Source: Sipunculus nudus (Eukaryota; Annelida; Sipuncula; Golfingiida; Sipunculidae). Taken from it: a stretch of 64,000 bases of DNA. Both the position numbers and the translations under genes were made by a program. The notes below the pieces were generated by a model, which was not told the origin of the DNA, made no database searches, and worked only from the letters and a program-made list of their open reading frames with translations. Below are positions 62,101-64,000 of the stretch, one piece after another. The stretch is taken from contig CM049309.1 of NCBI GenBank assembly GCA_026874595.1, forward strand, positions 92,960,723 to 93,024,722, written 5' to 3'. Position 1 is the stretch's first letter. Each line of letters opens with the position of its first letter.

Positions 62101-63730
62101 GTGGTGGTGTGTGTATATGGTGATGTAAGTGTGTATGTGGTGGTTTAAGTGTGTTTGTGGTGGTGTAAGTGTATATGTGGTGTTGTAAGTGTGTTTGTGG
62201 TGGTGTAAGTATGTATGTGGTGGTGTAAGTATGTATGTGGTGGAGCACCATGTAAGTGTATATGTGGTGGTGTAAGTGTATATGTGGTGGAGCACGGTGT
62301 AAGTGTGTATGTGGTGGAACCTTTGGTGAAGTTATGCACGGTGTAAGTGTGTATGTTGTTGAGCCTTGGGTGAAGTTTTGCACATTTTTAACACCAATTT
62401 TTGAGCATCTAGACTTCATTGAGTCTGGTTCAGTTAAGTCCTTGTGGATAAGAGATATCTTTGGAACTGTGCTGTCCACTCAGTGACCCCATCTCAACAC
62501 AAAAATAAACTGATCTGTAAGAAAAGTATTGGCCTCTCTTTTCATGAACTTTAATGGCGTTTGTATATTGTTTTAGTCATTTGATGTTTGTCTTTTATAA
62601 CCACCCAGTTTTTTCCAGCTCCTTTCACATTTATTTTCAACCATTTTAGAGAATTGCAAACATTTGACCAGGTGATCCATTTAATCATCCTGTTGTGGTC
62701 TCTTGATAACAACTTAGATTCTTCTCTCATAATTAACCCCAAAATTGATGCACAGATGATCGGAATAGTGTTGAGACTTCGGGTCTGTTCTTTGTTCTTG
62801 TTAGGCCATTGAAGCCGAGACTAGCTACCGAACCAGCGTGTCTGATGCAAACCAAAGGCAGCAGGAACTTGAAAAGGTCAAGGTCAGTGGACTGTTTGAC
62901 ACTGATTTCTTATGACCATCTTTCTCAAAATCTAATCTAACTCTAGAAGACTAGTGAGACCTATTTCATTGTGAATAAGTATTTACTAATGAATTATGAT
63001 GTATCCTTATTTACATAAGTCTTCTCTGGAAACAATTTTGAGGGGGTTATGCCCTTTCACATAAGCTAGAATCCTGTTTTACCATTGAGTAATATGTATT
63101 TTGACTTTATGTGAAGGTGTTCATTACAAGGAAACTCCAGGCCAAATGCAATAAAGAATGAATTGGAAAATGCAGATTTGCACTTTCAAGTTTATAGAAA
63201 TTATTCTGAAATGTTGAGTTGTTTTAGTACTTGGTATGAAGGAGAATGTTTTAAAAGTCTACATGTAATAATTTTTTTCTTTTCTGTTTCAGAGGAAAAA
63301 GCTGGCTGAACTTCGTGAATTACTCTTTCAGTGTGACTGCACTATGAAAATGGTATTTCAATTACACTGTTCCGCATTCTGCATTTCTTCTGCATGATCT
63401 GTATCAGATAACCCAGCACTCTTCACTACGTAATATGCATAAAAAACATAAGTGGATTTATATAAATAGTTTTGTCAGTAAATGATTCACATTAACAGAC
63501 ATGTTTACCAGTGCTATTTTATACTTTCAAATTGTAAGATGTACTGTAAAGCTTGGACTCCTTCTAATGGAAAATGAGAAATTTGAAAATCTGTCAGTCT
63601 TGTGATATATGAATACTTAGTGTACATGGACCAATCATTTACCTGAAGTTTTACTACTGTCTCTTTGTTACAGCTGACCATAGAGTACTTCAAACTGGAG
63701 CAGACCCTTACAGCATCTGTGCCTGTTCAG
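2042..63730 (+). CDS. F-BAR Rho GTPase-activating protein, ARHGAP29/ARHGAP45/GMIP family (13 exons, partial at both ends)
   Basis: The gene is spliced from 2042-2176, 13265-13346, 49827-49887, 52557-52638, 54206-54343, 57861-57925, 58633-58677, 59141-59206, 60009-60089, 61560-61739, 62805-62882, 63293-63352 and 63674-63730. The joined frame stays open for 376 codons and every intron is GT-AG. Residues 1-119 form the N-terminal region and residues ~120-376 most of an F-BAR domain. Family-like stretches are KAWAKYAKDVTSYVEKR, EADYAKGLSKLANNY, EHEKRRKAIKDSW, a KLDKKKKLEEEA segment, and SYRTSVSDANQRQQELEKVK. Known of the family: the F-BAR dimer binds curved membrane, and C1 and RhoGAP domains follow and act on Rho; neither is in the window. 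Assignment to one of the three vertebrate paralogues is not possible here, and an invertebrate may have a single pro-orthologue. The start codon and promoter lie left of the window. Intron 2 is exceptional (36,480 bp). Confidence 0.9.
2456..4253 (+). repeat. Dispersed element B, copy 1
   Basis: It begins with a hairpin: AGCTCAGC TGACT TTC AGTCA T GCTGAGCT (13 pairs, one bulge). A GTCCGTCCGTCTG run and several ~300-330-bp modules follow. Modules carry GGACCTAGAATCTTC, AAATTAGGTCTCTGTTACCC and often TTTCTGCAGACTGGTGGCGC then CACC. It ends CAGTCAGCTGAGCGTCATGA then CCCATGGGTCTCTTGTT. The 11-mer GCTCAGCTGAC near the start is inverted near the end (4219-4229). Copy 2 is at 54839-57569. No open frame; class unknown. 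Confidence 0.8.
4641..6120 (+). repeat. 180-bp tandem array with 360-bp higher-order period
   Basis: Units share GCCTGATTTTTGGTGTGTTA and TTTCATGAAAAATATAAATT. Units 2 and 4 are identical by eye (CGCAGTGCC, AGCCCTTACA). Units 1 and 3 share CAGAAAATGACC and TTGACTTACTTTTGACTG. A pair of units was therefore duplicated as a 360-bp block. Later units vary more. Confidence 0.9.
6976..7362 (+). mobile_element. Small inverted-repeat element F, copy 1 (MITE-like)
   Basis: Termini are imperfect inverted repeats of ~27 bp: TACTGTGGTTGGCTTTATTT at the left and the complement of AAAAAGGCAACCACAGTA at the right, each followed inward by TCGCGAG. The length is 387 bp. The flanking TA at both ends fits a TA target duplication, as for Tc1/mariner-type MITEs. 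The interior is rich in TTCGCGA. Nested in element C1. It has no transposase. Confidence 0.8.
8056..8076 (+). repeat. Poly-C tract (21 C)
   Basis: An uninterrupted run of 21 C inside element C1. The second copy of element C has a run of 16 C at 50942-50957. Confidence 0.9.
8633..8770 (+). repeat. Tandem duplication of ~69 bp
   Basis: Two copies starting at 8633 and 8702 share GATTGCAACTTTTGCAACAA then TTCTAATATTTTAACTTATA. Inside element C1. Confidence 0.85.
10099..11560. other. Intron sequence, nothing recognised
   Basis: Part of intron 1 of the visible gene. Unique-looking AT-rich sequence. A weak tRNA-like fragment near 11247-11320 was considered and rejected. Confidence 0.5.
11561..11752 (+). 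repeat. 54-bp minisatellite, ~3.6 copies
   Basis: Copies of CATATTTTGCTCTGTCTACA start at 11561, 11615, 11669 and 11723. 54 is a multiple of 3, so repetitive open frames appear on both strands. With no splice context or family match I treat them as chance. Confidence 0.9.
11753..12851. other. Intron sequence, nothing recognised
   Basis: AT-rich intron 1 sequence between the 54-bp minisatellite and element D. No exon, repeat or RNA gene seen. Confidence 0.5.
12852..13165 (+). repeat. Fragment of a hairpin-ended element (D), related to B and C
   Basis: It begins TTTTTAGCTCAGCTTACTGT then AAATCATCTGAGCTG, a decayed form of the start of elements B and C. Two diverged modules with ATTAGACCTAGAA / ATTAGGCATAGAA and AGATCCTAGG / GGTTCTAGG follow. 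No 3' end is recognised, so it is truncated. Confidence 0.6.
13265..13346 (+). CDS. Exon 2: N-terminal region; its last 24 nt seed the giant satellite
   Basis: The acceptor is ATTTTTTCAG and the donor is CAG|GTGAGG. The exon completes the Gly codon, encodes FNYESENQDQDDVLESLDQV then ALAFTS, and ends in phase 2 (AG of a Ser codon). The last 24 nt (13323-13346) are the exonic part of the 55-bp satellite unit that follows. They differ from the common unit by a T for C in GCATTTACC. Reading past the donor meets TGA at 13348-13350, so only this first donor keeps the frame. Confidence 0.85.
13323..45166 (+). repeat. Giant 55-bp satellite made of the exon 2 / intron 5' splice-site junction
   Basis: The unit is 55 bp: 31 nt of intron start (GTGAGGTTTGTTCACAATCA, then AGATTTAACTT) plus 24 nt of exon end (AGTGGCACTAGC, then ATTCACCAGCAG). 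Junctions fall at 13347 + 55n up to 45137, so there are 579 copies of CAG|GT and no net indel over 31.8 kb. Most junctions read CAG|GTGAGG and a minority CAG|GTTAGG. Marker variants recur: a unit with GTTTACAATCAAAATTCAGC, AAGAATTAACT, AGCTAAGTGG, TAGTGACAC, GGCACAAGC and CAGTCAAG. They form higher-order blocks of 21-22 units and far larger duplications. No frame stays open. It ends by running into CAAGATTTTAAAAG. Confidence 0.97.
13344..13352 (+). promoter_or_regulatory. Productive 5' splice site of exon 2
   Basis: CAG|GTGAGG matches the U1-complementary donor consensus except at the last base. It is the first of 579 such junctions. Using any later one would retain 13348-13350 (TGA), in frame with the coding sequence. 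Confidence 0.75.
45221..46014 (+). repeat. Dispersed element A, copy 2
   Basis: It starts with a 30-nt hairpin GTATCTGC T AAAAC AGA GTTTT GCAGATAC (13 pairs, one bulge) and ends with GTAGTCACTTGTTGACTAC then TATTCTAGTTTA. The interior repeats GGTGGCGCCACC and GCAGACATCCATGCTTATAT as in copy 1. It lies about 55 bp after the end of the 55-bp satellite. The open frame 45137-45385 is chance. Confidence 0.75.
46015..46283. other. Intron 2 spacer between element A2 and the 41-bp satellite
   Basis: Unique-looking sequence with a run of 9 C at 46226-46234. With the ~50 bp before A2 it is most of what is left of non-repetitive intron 2. Confidence 0.6.
46284..49850 (+). repeat. 41-bp satellite made of the intron 3' splice-site / exon 3 junction
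   Basis: The unit is 41 bp: ACTTACTTGTTCTTGCAG preceded by TGTTTCTGACTATTTGATGT and ATG. The acceptor AG ends at 46300 + 41n up to 49826: 87 junctions, 86 full units, with no indel. Each unit has 24 nt identical to the start of exon 3 and 17 nt of intron end. The main variation is GATGTATG versus GATTTATG. The pattern of this G/T position suggests a secondary duplication of about 19 units (roughly 47.5-47.9 kb versus 48.3-48.65 kb). The last copy runs into the genuine exon 3. Confidence 0.97.
49790..49826 (+). promoter_or_regulatory. 3' splice site of exon 3 with candidate branch point
   Basis: The sequence TTCTGAC lies with its branch A 32 nt before the acceptor G, followed by TTACTTGTTCTTGCAG. 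CTGAC is a good branch-point match, and this copy of it derives from duplicated exon sequence. A second candidate, ATGACTTAC, is closer. Assignment is by consensus and distance only. Confidence 0.5.
49827..49887 (+). CDS. Exon 3: N-terminal region; its first 24 nt repeat in the 41-bp satellite
   Basis: The acceptor TTGTTCTTGCAG is the last of 87 identical acceptors; the donor is AAG|GTAAAC. One base completes the Ser codon from exon 2, then VSDYLMYDIEVSKQNSSRNK follows, ending in phase 0. The SVSDYLM stretch after ALAFTS fits the family. The first 24 nt match the exonic part of every upstream 41-bp unit, and the exon becomes unique from TATTGAAGTG on. Confidence 0.85.
50071..51960 (+). repeat. 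Dispersed element C, copy 2
   Basis: It starts AGCTCAGCTGACTATAAGTC then ATCTGAGCTATAGTCGTGG, followed by the GTCCGTCC run. It ends GTCAGCTGAGCACAGTGACC then CATAGGTCCCTTGTT. It has one AGATGTCCCCAAGATCTCC module where C1 has two, and lacks F1. The poly-C tract is at 50942-50957. No coding capacity is visible. Confidence 0.8.
52105..52220 (+). repeat. Short dispersed repeat G, copy 1
   Basis: Shares TGACTACCAAGCGCC, GGAGAGTGCCTTG, TTAGTTAT and TTGTACAATCCATG then AAATAAATA with 58425-58535. Origin unknown, possibly an old SINE tail. Confidence 0.6.
52221..52556. other. Intron 3 sequence, nothing recognised
   Basis: AT-rich intron ending in the pyrimidine tract and acceptor of exon 4. Confidence 0.5.
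52557..52638 (+). CDS. Exon 4: linker before the F-BAR domain
   Basis: The acceptor is CTGTTTCAG and the donor is GACAGCA|GTGAGT. It has 27 codons plus one base (phase 1). It encodes SQENIALVQARNNS followed by a polar, Pro-containing stretch ending EYRDS. Low-complexity polar composition suggests a flexible linker. Confidence 0.75.
52871..53311 (+). mobile_element. Small inverted-repeat element F, copy 2 (decayed)
   Basis: Starts TACTGTGGATGGGTTTATTT then TCGCGATGCTGAAGTTTC. Ends CACAAATAAAAAGTCAACCT then TAGTA. It matches F1 end to end with many substitutions; most TTCGCGA motifs have decayed. A TATA-rich stretch at 52765-52790 lies upstream. Confidence 0.7.
53331..53997 (+). repeat. 30-bp pyrimidine-rich minisatellite, ~22 copies
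   Basis: The unit is CTTATTCCAACTCTTTCCCC then AGCACCCTCC (30 bp). The left part alternates CCCCAGCA with CCACAACA units, giving a 60-bp dimer; the right part is more diverged. It ends in 13 C at 53985-53997. The length is a multiple of 3, so long Ser/Pro/Thr-rich frames appear on + and Gly/Val/Arg-rich frames on -. No family match, no splice support. Confidence 0.9.
54206..54343 (+). CDS. Exon 5: start of the F-BAR (FCH) domain
   Basis: The acceptor is GAGTTTCAG and the donor is CAACTGG|GTGAGT. It completes an Asn codon, has 45 codons and ends in phase 1. It encodes LLSAEEMDSIMHQLDSGVEV, then helix 1 of the F-BAR with RAKAWAKYAKDVTSYVEKRV. The aromatic and basic pattern of this helix is the clearest family signature in the gene. 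Confidence 0.9.
54344..54838. other. Intron 5 sequence before element B2, nothing recognised
   Basis: Contains a short direct duplication of ACATTTTATACATGTAAC near 54512-54547. No exon or RNA gene seen. Confidence 0.5.
54839..57569 (+). repeat. Dispersed element B, copy 2 (longer, more modules)
   Basis: Starts GCTCAGCTGACTTTCAGTCA then TGCTGAGCTATAGCGATCAC and ends CAGTCAGCTGAGAGTTTTGA then CCCATTGGTCACTTGTT. It holds about eight ~300-bp modules with GGACCTAGAATCTTCATTCT, GAAATTAGGTCTCTGTTACC, TTTTTGGCATACATATTGAT and TTTCTGCAGACTGGTGGCGC. The last ~150 bp match the end of B1. 16 C lie at 55395-55410. The many 60-110-codon frames in it are chance. Confidence 0.8.
57861..57925 (+). CDS. Exon 6: F-BAR helix
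   Basis: The acceptor is GGTTTTACAG and the donor is GATGAT|GTGAGT. It completes the Glu codon and encodes ADYAKGLSKLANNYRPALTD then D. The 'EADYAKGLSKLA' stretch is the conserved FCH core (acidic, aromatic, A-K-x-L). Confidence 0.9.
57926..58424. other. Intron 6 sequence, nothing recognised
   Basis: AT-rich intron. The 108-codon frame at 58171-58497 has no splice support and overlaps repeat G. Confidence 0.5.
58425..58535 (+). repeat. Short dispersed repeat G, copy 2
   Basis: Diverged copy of the repeat at 52105-52220, with TGACTACTAAACGCC, GGAGAGTGCCTTG and TTGTACAATCCATG. Confidence 0.6.
58633..58677 (+). CDS. Exon 7: short F-BAR exon (15 codons)
   Basis: The acceptor is TGTTTTCAG and the donor is CCAG|GTGAGT. 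Both boundaries are phase 0. It encodes SFLPFQSVYCTALDQ, which continues the F-BAR helix. Confidence 0.85.
58678..59140. other. Intron 7, nothing recognised
   Basis: No repeat or RNA gene seen. Confidence 0.5.
59141..59206 (+). CDS. Exon 8: F-BAR helix
   Basis: The acceptor is TTTGTTTTAG and the donor is ATAGAG|GTACAA. Both boundaries are phase 0 with 22 codons. It encodes DVEYSQEAQTATMLIHTKAF then IE, comparable in spacing with the family segment before the EHEKRRK motif. Confidence 0.85.
59207..60008. other. Intron 8, nothing recognised
   Basis: AT-rich, with a small direct duplication of TTAGTTATATTT near 59476-59503. Confidence 0.5.
60009..60089 (+). CDS. Exon 9: F-BAR basic segment with EHEKRRK motif
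   Basis: The acceptor is TTTTTTCCTCAG and the donor is AGGATG|GTGAGT. It has 27 codons in phase 0. It encodes PLNAKRSEHEKRRKAIKDSW then QKELRRM. The basic EHEKRRK-IK--W block is strongly conserved in ARHGAP29/45/GMIP and probably lies on the membrane-facing surface (inference). Confidence 0.9.
60421..60543 (+). repeat. 31-33-bp minisatellite, 4 copies
   Basis: CACCAGTGTTCTGCATGATA-type units start at 60421, 60454, 60485 and 60516, each followed by (C/A)GGGAGGGAT. Inside intron 9. Confidence 0.9.
60764..60979 (-). mobile_element. tRNA-derived SINE, minus strand
   Basis: On the minus strand the element starts at about 60979 with GTGTGGGTGATGGTGTAATG. TGGTGTAATGGTTGAGG (60951-60967) resembles an RNA polymerase III A box. 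GGTTGAATCCC (60922-60932) resembles a B box. A non-tRNA body runs to about 60764. No intact cloverleaf, so a SINE rather than a tRNA gene. The 89-codon + strand frame here is chance. Confidence 0.6.
60980..61559. other. Intron 9, right part, nothing recognised
   Basis: No convincing feature up to the acceptor of exon 10. Confidence 0.5.
61560..61739 (+). CDS. Exon 10: F-BAR coiled-coil, donor expanded as minisatellite
   Basis: The acceptor is TCCAACAG and the donor is CACCGT|GTAAGT. It is the longest visible exon (60 codons, phase 0). It encodes QDAVNNMKKSRSLYVQRQQE, a charged helix, a short GSSS linker and then KLDKKKKLEEEAMHR. The YVQR and D/K-rich linker followed by L-D-K-K-K-K-L-E-E-E-A are family hallmarks. 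A GT-rich 20-bp minisatellite starts right at the donor. Reading on meets a stop at 61791-61793. Confidence 0.9.
61732..62384 (+). repeat. 20-bp GT-rich minisatellite starting at the exon 10 donor
   Basis: The unit is GTAAGTGTGTATGTGGTGGT (20 bp), more variable than the two large satellites. I count 21 GTAAGT hexamers between 61740 and 62348. Three right-end units keep exon-like sequence before the donor: GCACCATGTAAGTG at 62245, GCACGGTGTAAGTG at 62292 and ATGCACGGTGTAAGTG at 62334. The true border at 61731 is ATGCACCGTGTAAGTG. The opposite strand gives long His/Thr-rich open frames, which are chance products of the repeat. Confidence 0.85.
62385..62804. other. Intron 10, right part, nothing recognised
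   Basis: Unique-looking sequence between the GT-rich minisatellite and exon 11. Confidence 0.5.
62805..62882 (+). CDS. Exon 11: F-BAR helix, tandem donor
   Basis: The acceptor is TTCTTGTTAG. It has 26 codons in phase 0, AIEAETSYRTSVSDANQRQQ then ELEKVK. Two donors lie 6 nt apart: AAG|GTCAAG (exon end 62876) and AAG|GTCAGT (exon end 62882). The second matches consensus better and is chosen. Both keep the frame. Confidence 0.88.
62883..63292. other. Intron 11, nothing recognised
   Basis: AT-rich intron with a clear pyrimidine tract at its 3' end. Confidence 0.5.
63293..63352 (+). CDS. Exon 12: F-BAR helix
   Basis: The acceptor is TTTCTGTTTCAG and the donor is AAAATG|GTATTT. It has 20 codons in phase 0: RKKLAELRELLFQCDCTMKM. 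Confidence 0.85.
63353..63673. other. Intron 12, nothing recognised
   Basis: AT-rich intron, no repeat recognised. Confidence 0.5.
63674..63730 (+). CDS. Exon 13: F-BAR helix, last exon in the window
   Basis: The acceptor is CTTTGTTACAG and the donor is GTTCAG|GTAAAA. It has 19 codons in phase 0: LTIEYFKLEQTLTASVPVQ. The family shows a short aromatic-rich helix followed by a P-x-H/Q turn at this place. The gene continues to the right. Confidence 0.85.
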
Positions 63731-64000
63731 GTAAAAGCAAAATCTGTTTATCTGTTTAAGCAGAGGTAAAGCTTCACCTAAAAAAACCTTTAAAGCATTT
63801 TGAGAGGGCACATAGTGCTGTTCACAACTGTTTATGACTGGGTAAGTCATGGATATAGTTTGAAAACAAAGGCCAAACTGACATATTACAACTGGGAATG
63901 CCCTGCGCTTGTTATCCGTCTTATTTTATATCAGATCATAATTGAATTATATGTTAAATAAAACAAGTGTGACAAATGATGTATTTTAAGTACCAAGCCC

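Noticed and set aside
61670-62479. 269-codon His/Thr-rich open frame on the minus strand (and the overlapping 200-codon frame)
   Set aside because: It is a translation of the GT-rich 20-bp minisatellite in another strand, overlaps the end of exon 10 and has no splice or family support.

Overview
This is a stretch of animal nuclear DNA: AT-rich, intron-dominated and full of short dispersed repeats. The repeats carry runs of GTCCGTCCGTCTG, terminal hairpins, and 3' ends of the form CAGCTGAGC...GACCCATGGGTC...CTTGTT. From memory that style resembles molluscan genomes, so I infer a mollusc (probably a bivalve) with moderate confidence. I see no bacterial, phage or viral gene and no CRISPR array. 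Almost all open frames in the window are chance frames inside repeats.

The window holds one gene on the + strand, incomplete at both ends. Thirteen coding exons between 2042 and 63730 join in one uninterrupted frame (1130 nt, 376 complete codons), with standard GT-AG splice sites and compatible phases throughout. The product is an F-BAR-domain Rho GTPase-activating protein of the ARHGAP29 / ARHGAP45 (HMHA1) / GMIP family. Exons 1-4 encode the helical N-terminal region. Exons 5-13 encode most of the F-BAR domain. The C1 and RhoGAP domains expected in this family would lie beyond the right edge, and the start codon beyond the left edge.

Layout: 1-1149 dispersed element A1; 2042-2176 exon 1; 2456-4253 element B1; 4556-10098 element E, a 180-bp tandem array split by the nested element C1 (6121-9771), which itself carries a small inverted-repeat element F1 (6976-7362); 11561-11752 a 54-bp minisatellite; 13265-13346 exon 2; 13323-45166 a giant 55-bp satellite; 45221-46014 element A2; 46284-49850 a 41-bp satellite; 49827-49887 exon 3. 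The rest alternates short exons with introns holding elements C2, F2 and B2, a 30-bp pyrimidine-rich minisatellite, a tRNA-derived SINE, and a 20-bp GT-rich minisatellite starting at the end of exon 10.

The outstanding observation concerns the 36.5-kb intron between exons 2 and 3. Both of its splice sites have been amplified into tandem satellites. The left satellite repeats the end of exon 2 plus its 5' splice site (24 exon nt + 31 intron nt): 579 donor-like junctions in unbroken 55-bp register. The right satellite repeats the 3' splice site plus the start of exon 3 (17 intron nt + 24 exon nt): 87 acceptor junctions in unbroken 41-bp register. Only the outermost, exon-proximal site on each side gives an open frame; every decoy I traced reaches a stop codon at once or within about 60 nt. 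A third, smaller case starts at the donor of exon 10, where the 20-bp repeat carries 21 copies of GTAAGT. Repeated birth of minisatellites across exon-intron borders in one gene is, as far as I know, not a described pattern.
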